The notes beneath the pieces were generated by a model, which worked only from the letters and a program-made list of their open reading frames with translations, made no database searches and was not told where the DNA came from. From Pseudarthrobacter sp. C4D7 (GTDB lineage: Bacteria > Actinomycetota > Actinomycetes > Actinomycetales > Micrococcaceae): DNA of 64,000 bases. Below are positions 48,258-56,823 of the stretch, one piece after another; position 1 is the first letter of the stretch, and each line of letters opens with the position of its first letter. The translations under genes and the position numbers were made by a program. The stretch spans positions 1 to 64,000 of the forward strand of contig NZ_JABFMW010000015.1 of the NCBI RefSeq assembly GCF_013359725.1. The letters run 5' to 3'.

Positions 48258-51112
48258 TGCCGCTTGACCTCGCTCCCGCGACGAAGGGCCGCGGGAGCGG
48301 CCGCCGGGTTGCCCTGCGCCTGGCCCGGCGGGACATTGCCCGCCACAAGGGACGTTCACTCCTGATCATCCTGCTGATCATGCTGCCGGTGGCGGGCATG
48401 ACCAGCGCCGCCACCCTCTACCAGAGCTCGCACCGCACGCCCGGTGAGCTTGTCAGGTACGAACTGGGCAACACCCAGGCCAGGCTCAGCGTCCTGCCGG
48501 TCCCCAGCGCAGAATCCCTCCAGGACCCGCTCAACGACGGCATCGTCGCCTCCAGTTCCGGGCGCTATGATCCGGATTTCCAGCGAACGGACCCCCTCGA
48601 GGCCATTCCGGCCGGCTACGAGGTCCTCCCGCAACGGACGCTTACCCTGACTACCGGGGTGGGGGAGGCCCTCGTCTCATTGCAGGGCCGCGAGGTGGAC
48701 GCGCTCAATCCGGCCTTCGACGGCAAATACAGCCTGCTGGCCGGCCGTGCACCGCGCGACCGGTCCGAGGTGCTCGCCTCGCCCGGGCTGATGACGCGGT
48801 TCCACCTCGCCTTCGGCCAGGAATTTACGACGTCGGCAGGAACCTTCGTCCCGGTGGGCACCGTCCGTGACGCCTCCGCCGCGGACAGCAACAGCATCCT
48901 GTACCTTCAGGCCGGCCAGCCGACCGACAGCCTGGCACCGGGCCCCCCGACCCGGCAGTCCGTGTCCTACTACCTGGTGGGCCCCGAACCATTTACCTGG
49001 GAGCAGATCAGGGACGCCAACAGCAAAGGCATCGGCGTGCTCTCCCGCAGTGTGGTGCTGGGCCCACCCCCGCCGGGGGAGCGTGTGGTCCCGGGTGACC
49101 GGCAGGACGGCAATTCCTCCGCGCTGGTGACCGTCTACGCCACTTTCGGCCTGGTGGGTGCGTTGGCACTGCTGGAGGTGGGCCTGCTTGCCGGTGCCGC
49201 CTTCGCTGTCGGCGCCAAGCGCCAGGTCCGTGAGCTGGCATTGCTGGCATCCTCCGGAGCGGACACTTCCACCATCGGAGCCGTCGTCACTGCCGGGGGA
49301 CTGTGGCTTGGCAGCCTGGCCGTGGCCGCCGGCGCAGCGGTGGGGCTGGGAGCCGCCGCCGCCGTCGTCCACGTGGTCCGTACCACCGGTTCCGTCCGGC
49401 TGGCCGGACTGCACCCTTACCTGCTCCTCACCGCCGTGGCCATGGCCATGGGCTTGGGAGCCTGCATGCTCGCAGCACTGGTCCCGGCGCGCCAGGTGTC
49501 GCGGCAGGCGGTGCTGGGGGCAATTAAATCCGGCCGGGCTCCGGCACCGAGGGGACGGCGGATCACCGTGGCCGGCGCCGTCACCCTGGCACTTGCCGGC
49601 GGATTGCTGGCAGCGGGCCGGCTTGTCAGCGGTTCCACGACCGATCCCGACCAAAGGGCGGAGCAGCTGCCCGTGGTGGCCACCCTGCTGATCGCAGGGG
49701 CGGTGGCTGCTGTTGTGGCCCTGGTAATGCTGACTGGCTGGATGATCGTCCGGCTGACTTCCAGGACGCACTGGCTGTCCCTCTCCCTGCGCATGGCTGC
49801 GCGCGACTCGGCCCGGAACCGCGGCCGGAGCGTGCCCGCCGTGGCCGCGGTCCTCGCCGCCGCCACCCTGGCCAGTGCCGCCCTGGTACTGTCCGCCAGC
49901 CAACAGGCCGGTCTGCGGGACTCGCATTACTGGGGTGCGCTGGAGAACCAGGCGTACCTGCCGCTGGCGGTGGACCGGCCGGCGTCGGACGACGGCGCCG
50001 GGCCACCGCCAGCACAGGTGGACGCGGCGGTGCTCTCCGCTGCCGTCTCCGATGCCATCGGAACCGTTGAGGGGACCCATGTGCTGATGGCCCCCCAAGG
50101 CCTGCGCACCTGCACGGACGGGCCGGTGGACCTGGCACTGCCGGCCCGGACCGAAACCGCCAACTGCATCGCCTACTCGCTGGCCACGCCCGAATCCAAC
50201 CAGTGCCCGCGGACACCACAGGGACGGATGACTGATCCCGGAGACTGGCGCTGCCGGGGTTCCCTGGTCGGCGAACAACCCTCGGACCGGGCCATCCTGG
50301 TGGGCGGAGCTGACGACATCCGGGCGGTGCTGGGACAGGACCCCACCGCAGAAGCGCTGGCTGTGCTGGACGCCGGCGGCATGGTGGTGACCAACCCTGT
50401 GTTCGTCACCGGCGGAAAGGTCCTGGTGCAGGCGCAGGATGTCCGGACGCAGGTGCCGCCGGCGTCCGGGCAGGCTTCCGCGCACCAGACGGTCAGGACT
50501 GACTCCCTCGCGGCGGCAGTGCTCGAACCCGTTGTTCCCGTCCCCTACTACGGGGTTGTCTCACCGGAAACCGCCGCACGCCTGGAGTTCCACGAAGAGC
50601 CTGCCGGGCTGCTGGTTCAACTGGCGGCGTATCCGTCGGAGGCAGAAGCAGACGCTGCCACCGCGGCGGCGGCTGCCGTCTACGGGCTGCCCGGCACCCC
50701 GTTCCAGGCCGAGCCGGGCATTTCCCGGGGCAGCCAGTGGATGACGTGGTCCATTGTCGCCGTAGCGGCGCTCATTACGTTCAGCGCAGCCGGCATTACC
50801 ACGGGCCTGTCCCTGGCCGACGCCCGGACCGACCATGCCACGCTTGCCGGGGTGGGCGCCCCGCCCCGGCTGCGCAAGGCCCTGGCAGGCGCCCAGGCCC
50901 TTTTCACCAGCGGCGTGGGTACCACGCTGGGGGTGCTGGCAGGGGTGGTGCCCGCCGTCCTGCTTGTCCTGGCCACGGACATGCGTTCAGCCGTGGATGT
51001 TCCGTGGCTGCACCTCCTTGCCCTCGTCATGGCCGTCCCGGTGACCGGCGCGGTGCTTGCCTGGACCTTCACCCCGTCCGGCCTGCCCCTGTCACGCCGC
51101 GGCCTGGCGTAG
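48257..51112 (+). CDS. FtsX-like ABC permease
   Basis: The 951-residue protein has a first membrane segment near 35-55 (SLLIILLIMLPVAGM), a large external domain, three membrane segments in the middle (about 293-410), a second external domain and three more at the end, as in two-repeat FtsX/MacB-type permeases. It would export or mechanically transmit, coupled to the ATPase encoded before it. No autotransporter or peptidase domain is seen. Substrate not known; the arrangement resembles antimicrobial-peptide resistance exporters. Confidence 0.93.
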   Translation: MPLDLAPATKGRGSGRRVALRLARRDIARHKGRSLLIILLIMLPVAGMTSAATLYQSSHRTPGELVRYELGNTQARLSVLPVPSAESLQDPLNDGIVASSSGRYDPDFQRTDPLEAIPAGYEVLPQRTLTLTTGVGEALVSLQGREVDALNPAFDGKYSLLAGRAPRDRSEVLASPGLMTRFHLAFGQEFTTSAGTFVPVGTVRDASAADSNSILYLQAGQPTDSLAPGPPTRQSVSYYLVGPEPFTWEQIRDANSKGIGVLSRSVVLGPPPPGERVVPGDRQDGNSSALVTVYATFGLVGALALLEVGLLAGAAFAVGAKRQVRELALLASSGADTSTIGAVVTAGGLWLGSLAVAAGAAVGLGAAAAVVHVVRTTGSVRLAGLHPYLLLTAVAMAMGLGACMLAALVPARQVSRQAVLGAIKSGRAPAPRGRRITVAGAVTLALAGGLLAAGRLVSGSTTDPDQRAEQLPVVATLLIAGAVAAVVALVMLTGWMIVRLTSRTHWLSLSLRMAARDSARNRGRSVPAVAAVLAAATLASAALVLSASQQAGLRDSHYWGALENQAYLPLAVDRPASDDGAGPPPAQVDAAVLSAAVSDAIGTVEGTHVLMAPQGLRTCTDGPVDLALPARTETANCIAYSLATPESNQCPRTPQGRMTDPGDWRCRGSLVGEQPSDRAILVGGADDIRAVLGQDPTAEALAVLDAGGMVVTNPVFVTGGKVLVQAQDVRTQVPPASGQASAHQTVRTDSLAAAVLEPVVPVPYYGVVSPETAARLEFHEEPAGLLVQLAAYPSEAEADAATAAAAAVYGLPGTPFQAEPGISRGSQWMTWSIVAVAALITFSAAGITTGLSLADARTDHATLAGVGAPPRLRKALAGAQALFTSGVGTTLGVLAGVVPAVLLVLATDMRSAVDVPWLHLLALVMAVPVTGAVLAWTFTPSGLPLSRRGLA

Positions 51113-51258
51113 CAGCACTGCGTCTTCTCCTCGTTCGTCGCCGCGTCCCCGCCGCTCAGCGCACGGGCCGGCGCCGCACCGCCGTCGGCCGCTAAAGCGC
51201 ACCCCGTCGTTGGTAGGGTGCCCCATAGGAAAAGTGGGAAAACTCTCAAGGAGGAGAC

Positions 51259-53556
51259 ATGGCCGGAGTACCTGACCAACGGAAGAACGGACCACGGGCG
51301 GAGGGCGGACTGGCCACGGACCCGGATCTTCCCCCGCCCGCCGTCGACGAGGCCCGGCTCGAAGCCGAGGACCGGAAATGGACTCCGGCAAAGATCGCGC
51401 TCTGGGCCGCGATTGCCCTGCTGGGCGGCGTTGCCTGGGTCATGCTGGCCATCGTCCGCGGCGAGACCGTCAACGCCATCTGGTTCGTGTTCGCCTCCGT
51501 GTGCACCTACCTGATCGGGTACCGCTTCTACTCCAAGGTGATCGAACGCTACATCACCAAGCCTGATGACCGCCGCGCCACCCCGGCCGAGTACAAGGCC
51601 GACGGCAAGGACTATGTCCGCACTGACCGGAACGTGCTGTTCGGGCACCACTTCGCCGCCATCGCCGGCGCCGGACCGCTGGTAGGGCCGGTCATCGCCG
51701 CCCAGATGGGCTACCTTCCCGGCACCATCTGGATCATCGTCGGCGTTGTCTTCGCAGGCGCTGTCCAGGACTACCTGGTGATGTTCTTTTCCATGCGCCG
51801 CGGCGGCCGTTCGCTCGGCCAGATGGCCCGTGAAGAACTCGGCGTCATCGGCGGCACGGCGGCACTGATTGCCACCCTGCTCATCATGGTGATCATCGTG
51901 GCCATCCTGGCGCTCGTCGTCGTCAATGCCCTGGGTGAAAGCCCGTGGGGCGTGTTCTCTGTGGGCATGACCATCCCCATCGCCCTCTTCATGGGCGTGT
52001 ACCTCCGTTACCTGCGGCCCGGCAAGGTCATGGAAGTCTCCATCATCGGCTTCGTCCTGCTGATGGCCGCCATCATCGGCGGCGGCCTGGTAGCCCAGAC
52101 CGAATGGGGCGCCACCGTCTTCCACCTGGACAAGGTGACCATCGCCTGGGGCCTGATCGTCTACGGCTTCGTCGCCGCCATCCTGCCCGTGTGGCTGCTC
52201 CTCGCACCGCGTGACTACCTCTCCACCTTCATGAAGATCGGTGTGATCGTGATGCTGGCACTGGCCATCATCGTGGTCCGGCCCGAAGTCACCGTTCCGG
52301 CATTCAGCGAATTCGCCAGCCGGGAAAACGGGCCCGTGTTCTCCGGCGCCCTGTTCCCCTTCCTGTTCGTCACCATCGCCTGCGGCGCGCTCTCCGGCTT
52401 CCACGCCCTGATCTCGTCCGGCACCACCCCCAAACTGGTGGAGAAGGAACGGCAGACCCGGTACATCGGCTACGGCGGCATGCTCATGGAGTCCTTCGTG
52501 GCCATCATGGCCCTGGTGGCCGCCATCTCGATCGACCGCGGACTCTACTTCGCCATGAACGCCCCCGCGGCCCTCACCGGCGGCACCGTTGAAACCGCAG
52601 CCACCTGGGTCAACAGCCTGGGCTTGGCCGGGGTGAACATCAGCCCGGACCTGCTCTCCGAAACGGCCCGGAACGTGGGCGAGCAAAGCATCGTCTCCCG
52701 GACCGGCGGCGCCCCCACCCTGGCCGTGGGCCTGGCGCACATCATGCACCAGTTTGTCGGCGGGACCGCCCTCATGGGCTTCTGGTACCACTTCGCCATC
52801 ATGTTCGAGGCGCTCTTCATCCTCACCGCAGTGGACGCCGGCACCCGTGTTGCCCGCTTCATGCTGCAGGACTCGATCGGCAACTTCGTTCCGAAGTTCA
52901 AGGAAGCCTCCTGGCGCCCCGGTGCGTGGCTCTGCACCGCCATCATGGTGGCGGCCTGGGGAGCTGTGCTCCTGATGGGTGTCACCGACCCGTTGGGCGG
53001 CATCAACACCCTGTTCCCGCTGTTCGGCATCGCCAACCAGCTGCTGGCTGCCATTGCCCTGGCGGTGTGCCTGGCCATTGTGGCCAAGCGCGGCACCTTC
53101 AAGTACCTCTGGATCGTCGCCCTTCCGCTGGCCTTCGCCGCCGTGGTCACCATCACCGCGAGCTACCAGAAGATCTTCTCCTCCACGCCCGCTGTGGGCT
53201 ACTTCGCCAACAACGCTGCCTTCAGCAAGGCGCTGGCCGACGGCAAGACGGAATTCGGGACCGCGAAATCGGTCGCAGCGATGGAAGCCGTGGTCCGTAA
53301 CACCGCCATCCAGGGCTGGCTGTCCGTGATCTTCGTGGTGCTCAGCATCATCGTGATTGCGACGGCGCTGATCGCCACGGCCAAGGCGTTCCGTGACCGG
53401 TCGGCAGGGGTGGCCATCACCGACAACGAGGATCCGGCTGTTCCGTCGCGCGTCTTCGCCCCGGCAGGGCTGGTGCCCACGACCGCCGAGCGCGAACTGG
53501 CTGCCGAGTGGGGGAAGGTGCCCGCGGACGCCCGCCTGGAACGGACCGGGCACTGA
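51259..53556 (+). CDS. cstA: CstA-family peptide/pyruvate transporter
   Basis: The 765-residue protein has a polar N-terminus of about 40 residues and about 16-18 membrane segments. Conserved CstA stretches include FGHHFAAIAGAGPLVGPVIAAQMGYLPG near 132-160 and FHALISSGTTPKL. CstA takes up pyruvate or peptides in carbon starvation. An AGGAGG ribosome site five bases before ATG 51259 is among the best in this window. The TGA overlaps the ATG of the YbdD-like gene (TGATG), the usual CstA partner. Confidence 0.96.
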   Translation: MAGVPDQRKNGPRAEGGLATDPDLPPPAVDEARLEAEDRKWTPAKIALWAAIALLGGVAWVMLAIVRGETVNAIWFVFASVCTYLIGYRFYSKVIERYITKPDDRRATPAEYKADGKDYVRTDRNVLFGHHFAAIAGAGPLVGPVIAAQMGYLPGTIWIIVGVVFAGAVQDYLVMFFSMRRGGRSLGQMAREELGVIGGTAALIATLLIMVIIVAILALVVVNALGESPWGVFSVGMTIPIALFMGVYLRYLRPGKVMEVSIIGFVLLMAAIIGGGLVAQTEWGATVFHLDKVTIAWGLIVYGFVAAILPVWLLLAPRDYLSTFMKIGVIVMLALAIIVVRPEVTVPAFSEFASRENGPVFSGALFPFLFVTIACGALSGFHALISSGTTPKLVEKERQTRYIGYGGMLMESFVAIMALVAAISIDRGLYFAMNAPAALTGGTVETAATWVNSLGLAGVNISPDLLSETARNVGEQSIVSRTGGAPTLAVGLAHIMHQFVGGTALMGFWYHFAIMFEALFILTAVDAGTRVARFMLQDSIGNFVPKFKEASWRPGAWLCTAIMVAAWGAVLLMGVTDPLGGINTLFPLFGIANQLLAAIALAVCLAIVAKRGTFKYLWIVALPLAFAAVVTITASYQKIFSSTPAVGYFANNAAFSKALADGKTEFGTAKSVAAMEAVVRNTAIQGWLSVIFVVLSIIVIATALIATAKAFRDRSAGVAITDNEDPAVPSRVFAPAGLVPTTAERELAAEWGKVPADARLERTGH

Positions 53557-53759
53557 TGGGCGCCGGCATCGCCCTGGTTGCCAATGGGTTCCGCGGGTTC
53601 GCCCGCTACCTGGGCGGCGTGATGGGCGCGGACGCCTACGCCAAGTACCTGGAACACCACCAGGCGGCCGGGCACGCGGAAGAACCCCTGACGGAGCGGG
53701 AGTTCTGGCGGGACCGTACTGACCGCCAGGACGCCAACCCGCAGGGCCGGTGCTGCTGA
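53556..53759 (+). CDS. YbdD/YjiX-family small protein
   Basis: The 67-residue protein (MGAGIALVANGFRGFARYLGG, DAYAKYLEHH, PLTEREFWRD) belongs to the YbdD/YjiX (DUF466) family that pairs with CstA and BtsT transporters and is needed for their activity. The product ends RCC. Coupled by TGATG to cstA. Confidence 0.92.
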   Translation: MGAGIALVANGFRGFARYLGGVMGADAYAKYLEHHQAAGHAEEPLTEREFWRDRTDRQDANPQGRCC

Positions 53760-53778
53760 TTGAGCCCGCAGCGGACAA

Positions 53779-53809
53779 GCCGGCCCCCGGGGCATCCCCG
53801 GGGGCCGGC
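53779..53809 (+). terminator. terminator of the cstA operon
   Basis: A 14-bp perfect GC-only stem with a 3-base loop (CAT) lies 20 bases after the YbdD-like stop. Confidence 0.8.
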
Positions 53810-53824
53810 ACCTGTGGGCCGTGA

Positions 53825-53830
53825 GAGTAT
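53825..53830 (+). promoter_or_regulatory. -10 element GAGTAT for leaderless bpa
   Basis: GAGTAT, GAACGC, ATG 53837: A and T at the expected positions with the first T missing. No ribosome site is present. Confidence 0.45.
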
Positions 53831-53836
53831 GAACGC

Positions 53837-54463
53837 ATGAGCGATCCCAATGACACTCAGGCAGCTGAGGACCTCCCCGTAGAAGGCACCCCCGTTGACG
53901 ACAACGAGGCTCCTGTCCAGGCCCCGGCCGACGGAGACGGCAGGCCGCGGGGCAGCAGTTTGCAGGACCTGGTGGATGAGCCCGCCAAGGTCATGCGGAT
54001 CGGCACCATGATCCGGCAGCTCCTTGAAGAGGTGAAGTCCGCGCCGCTGGACGATGCCGCCCGGGGCCGGCTCGCCGCCATCCACGCACGCTCCATCAAG
54101 GAGCTTGAGGACGGGCTGGCGCCGGAGCTGGTGGCGGAGCTGGAGAGGATCAGCCTGCCTTTCTCCAATGAGGCCACCCCCTCCGATGCCGAGCTCCGGA
54201 TTGCCCAGGCCCAGCTGGTGGGCTGGCTTGAAGGCTTGTTCCACGGGATCCAGACAGCCATAGCAGCCCAGAACGCGGCCAGGGAGCACGCGGCGGCACA
54301 GCTGCAGCTGCGTCAGCTGCCGCCAGGCACCATGATTGCCCCCGGCGTCGTCATCGGTGAAAACGGCGAGCCCCAGCGTGCTCCGGCCGCCGCCCGTCCG
54401 GGGCAGCAGGCCCGCCCCGGCCAGCGTGAGGACCCGGACCACGGTCCGGGCCAGTACCTTTAG
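53837..54463 (+). CDS. bpa: bacterial proteasome activator Bpa/PafE
   Basis: The 208-residue protein has an acidic disordered N-terminus, a helical core (SLQDLVDEPAKVMRIGTMI, LLEEVKSAPLDDAARGRLAAI, GLAPELVAELERISLPF) and ends in GQYL. In M. tuberculosis Bpa (PafE) this C-terminal GQYL docks in the pockets of the 20S proteasome alpha ring, and the dodecameric activator feeds unfolded proteins independent of ATP. It implies a 20S proteasome elsewhere in the genome. The next gene starts close after it. Confidence 0.9.
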   Translation: MSDPNDTQAAEDLPVEGTPVDDNEAPVQAPADGDGRPRGSSLQDLVDEPAKVMRIGTMIRQLLEEVKSAPLDDAARGRLAAIHARSIKELEDGLAPELVAELERISLPFSNEATPSDAELRIAQAQLVGWLEGLFHGIQTAIAAQNAAREHAAAQLQLRQLPPGTMIAPGVVIGENGEPQRAPAAARPGQQARPGQREDPDHGPGQYL

Positions 54464-54470
54464 GCTGCGC

Positions 54471-54914
54471 TTGGGCTTTTTCAGCGCCGCCAGGCAGGGG
54501 CGCAAGGACGACGCGGAACTGGGCAAGGGATTGTGGCGACGCGCCCACGACCGCTTCCACCGGGGGCTGGACCGCTTCCACCAAGTGCTGGAAGGCGTGG
54601 AGGACGACCAGCTGTACGCCGAGCTGGTGGACATCGCCAACCAGCTTTCTGCCTTGCTGCCGCGCGTCCGCGCGGTGTGCATGGAGGCGCAGCGTCGTGC
54701 GCCCAGCGATGGCCTGGACATCCCGGCGGCACTGGCCGACGTCCACCGGTCACTGTCCAAGGCCGGGAACTCCCTGGCCACCACCGCCGAAGCCGCGGCA
54801 ATGCTGCGGCTTGCCGTTGGGCCGGTTCCGGTGGGTGCAGCGTCCGTCCATCGCCGCGCCGAGGCGGTCTTCCAACAGGTGGACGACGCCGAGAGGCAGC
54901 TGCGTGGGACGTAG
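54471..54914 (+). CDS. hypothetical helical protein downstream of bpa
   Basis: About 147 residues from TTG 54471, all helical (RRAHDRFHRGLDRFHQVLEG, LYAELVDIANQLSALLPRV, AALADVHRSLSKAGNSLATTA, AEAVFQQVDDAERQLRG). No motif of known function is recognised. TTG 54471, 8 bases after the bpa stop, is the preferred start; GTG 54426 would overlap bpa. The conserved position next to bpa could mean a link to proteasome function, but this is only context. Confidence 0.65.
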   Translation: MGFFSAARQGRKDDAELGKGLWRRAHDRFHRGLDRFHQVLEGVEDDQLYAELVDIANQLSALLPRVRAVCMEAQRRAPSDGLDIPAALADVHRSLSKAGNSLATTAEAAAMLRLAVGPVPVGAASVHRRAEAVFQQVDDAERQLRGT

Positions 54915-55032
54915 CCGGCTTGGGGTGCCGCGGAAATATTCCCGGTTTGGAAGCATACTTTCCAGTTAAGCGTGTGGCTGACATGGCCTGATCCGGGGGC
55001 GTCGGGGCGGCCGGCTTTGGCAGGATGGAATC

Positions 55033-55878
55033 ATGACTCTTTCACCTACCTTGACTTTCAACGACGGAAACACGATCCCCCAGCTCGGCTACGGTGTGTG
55101 GCAGGTTGAGGACGACGTAGCTGAGAAGGTCGTTCGCCAGGCGTTCGAAGCCGGCTTCCGCCACATCGACACCGCAAAGATTTACGGCAACGAGGCCGGC
55201 GTGGGCCGTGCCATCGCCGGCTCCGGCCTGTCGCCGGAGGAAATCTTCATCACCACCAAGCTGTGGAACGCGGACCAGGGCTACGAGTCCACGCTCGCGG
55301 CCTTTGAGGAGTCCATGGACCGGCTTGGCCTGGAAACCCTTGACCTGTACCTGATCCACTGGATGCAGCCCAAGCAGGACAAGTACGTTGACACCTGGAA
55401 GGCGCTGGTTGAACTCCAGAAGCGCGGCCGCGTGAAGTCCATCGGTGTCTCCAACTTCACCGCAGAGGGCCTGCAGCGCCTGATCGACGAAACCGGTGTG
55501 GTTCCGGCCATCCACCAGATCGAACTCCACCCCTACTTCAGCCAGCGCGAACTGCGTGAGTTCGGTGCCAGCAAGGGCATCCTGACTCAGGCGTGGTCTC
55601 CGCTGGGCCAGGGCGGGGAGCTGCTTCAGGACCCGGCCGTCGCCTCCATTGCCGCCAAGCACCAGGCCACCCCGGCCCAGGTGGTCATCGCCTGGCACCT
55701 TGCGATCGGCAACGTGGTTATCCCCAAGTCAGTGACCGAGTCACGCATCCAGGAGAACTTCGCGGCCCTCGAGGTATCCCTCGACCCGGAGGACATCGAA
55801 GCCATCAACAACCTGGACCGGACGGCCAGCGGTGAAGGCCGCATCGGCCCCGATCCTGCGGTTTCGGACTTCGCCTAA
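55033..55878 (+). CDS. aldo/keto reductase, AKR5 type
   Basis: The 281-residue protein has the catalytic tetrad Asp46, Tyr51, Lys77 and His110, with FRHIDTAKIYGNE, ITTKLWN and DLYLIHWMQP around them, and the NADPH site IPKSVTESRIQENF near the end. It reduces aldehydes and 2,5-diketo-gluconate-like ketones; the natural substrate cannot be told. The start is ATG 55033 after CAGGAT-N6, which can be read as -10 or as ribosome site. A 15-bp hairpin ends it. Confidence 0.94.
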   Translation: MTLSPTLTFNDGNTIPQLGYGVWQVEDDVAEKVVRQAFEAGFRHIDTAKIYGNEAGVGRAIAGSGLSPEEIFITTKLWNADQGYESTLAAFEESMDRLGLETLDLYLIHWMQPKQDKYVDTWKALVELQKRGRVKSIGVSNFTAEGLQRLIDETGVVPAIHQIELHPYFSQRELREFGASKGILTQAWSPLGQGGELLQDPAVASIAAKHQATPAQVVIAWHLAIGNVVIPKSVTESRIQENFAALEVSLDPEDIEAINNLDRTASGEGRIGPDPAVSDFA

Positions 55879-55927
55879 GCCGCGGCGGCGGCACCGGCCC
55901 ATCGGCCGGAGCATGCCCGCCAAACTA

Positions 55928-55972
55928 CCCCAGCCCGTGCTGGCGGCAACCGCCTGGCAGCACGGGCTGGGG
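55928..55972 (+). terminator. terminator after the aldo/keto reductase
   Basis: A 15-bp perfect stem (CCCCAGCCCGTGCTG with its complement at 55958-55972), with inner GGCGG/CCGCC pairing, followed by CCTTTAA. Confidence 0.8.
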
Positions 55973-56035
55973 CCTTTAACGCAGCCGGTCCCATGGCTGG
56001 CACGGTCAGCGCCGTGACAGGGACGGCCAGAGGAG

Positions 56036-56221
56036 TCAGGCAGCGATCTGGACGTGCTCCACCGTGACGGCGTCCACCACGGCCCAGCTGTCCTCGTCGT
56101 GGCAATGCCGGCCGGCGAAGCGCTCGGCTTCCTCCAGCGTGTCAAAGACCTCGGCCCGTGCCCGGCCGCAATCGGCGTCGAAGTAAGTGACGTGAAATTC
56201 CTGTACAGCGTGGTTTTCCAT
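56036..56221 (-). CDS. conserved small protein, 61 residues
   Basis: From ATG 56221 the product is MENHAVQEFHVTYFD...HVQIAA. It is acidic with a beta-alpha-beta-like pattern (FHVTYFDADCGRARAEVFDT, LEEAERFAGRHCHDE, SWAVVDAVTVEHVQIA) and His/Cys residues (GRHCHDED). CAGACT lies exactly six bases before the ATG, so a leaderless mRNA is likely and the longer frame from 56236 is not used. Function unknown. Confidence 0.65.
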   Translation of the reverse strand: MENHAVQEFHVTYFDADCGRARAEVFDTLEEAERFAGRHCHDEDSWAVVDAVTVEHVQIAA

Positions 56222-56268
56222 AAATCCAGTCTGCAACCGGGGTCTGACATTCCTTGGAACCGGCTTCC

Positions 56269-56287
56269 GCGTGTTGATGTAACACGC
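56269..56287. promoter_or_regulatory. inverted repeat GCGTGTT-N5-AACACGC
   Basis: A perfect 7-bp dyad with a 5-base centre lies between the small protein (minus) and the DUF4259 gene (plus), in a divergent intergenic region. It looks like a repressor site; RNA hairpin is the alternative. Confidence 0.4.
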
Positions 56288-56372
56288 CTTATCCAGGTGC
56301 CCGCACCCCGGATAGGGTCTGCCGTAGGGGTGCTGGCCATCAGCATGTCCCGGCAGTCGAAAGGGTTGGTCA

Positions 56373-56771
56373 ATGGGTGCGTGGGGTTACCTGCCGTTTG
56401 AGAACGATGCTGCGCTGGACTGGCTTGAAGATCTTGAGGCGGACGGGGCGGACGCCGTCCGCCAGGCACTGGCGAAGGCGGGCGACAGATACGTCGAGGC
56501 TTCGGAAGGTGCATTGGCCCTCGCAGCCGCAGAGGTTGCCGCCGCCACCCAAGGCAACCCGCTGGGGAACCTGCCGGAGGGCGTCGCCGACTGGGTGAGC
56601 GCCCACGGGCCCGAGATCACCGCCGAGGACGTTGAAATGGCCCTTGAGGCGGTGGAACGGGTTGCGGGGGATAGGTCCGAGCTGGCCGAGCTGTGGGATG
56701 GCGCCGCCGAGCCGGGATGGCGCGAGTCCGTCGCCGACCTGGCAGGGCGCCTCCGCCTTGCGCTGGAGTAA
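56373..56771 (+). CDS. DUF4259-family protein
   Basis: The 132-residue protein begins MGAWGYLPFENDAALDWLEDLE, the signature of DUF4259, and ends in a helical part with a Trp (LAELWDGAAEPGWRE). Proteins of this family are widespread and of unknown function, sometimes near toxin-immunity loci; nothing here shows that. AAAGGG before ATG 56373 may serve as ribosome site. Confidence 0.85.
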   Translation: MGAWGYLPFENDAALDWLEDLEADGADAVRQALAKAGDRYVEASEGALALAAAEVAAATQGNPLGNLPEGVADWVSAHGPEITAEDVEMALEAVERVAGDRSELAELWDGAAEPGWRESVADLAGRLRLALE

Positions 56772-56823
56772 GCAGTGACTGCAGGCCTGCGGAGGTCCGG
56801 TGCCTCACGAGGGCAAACCACAT

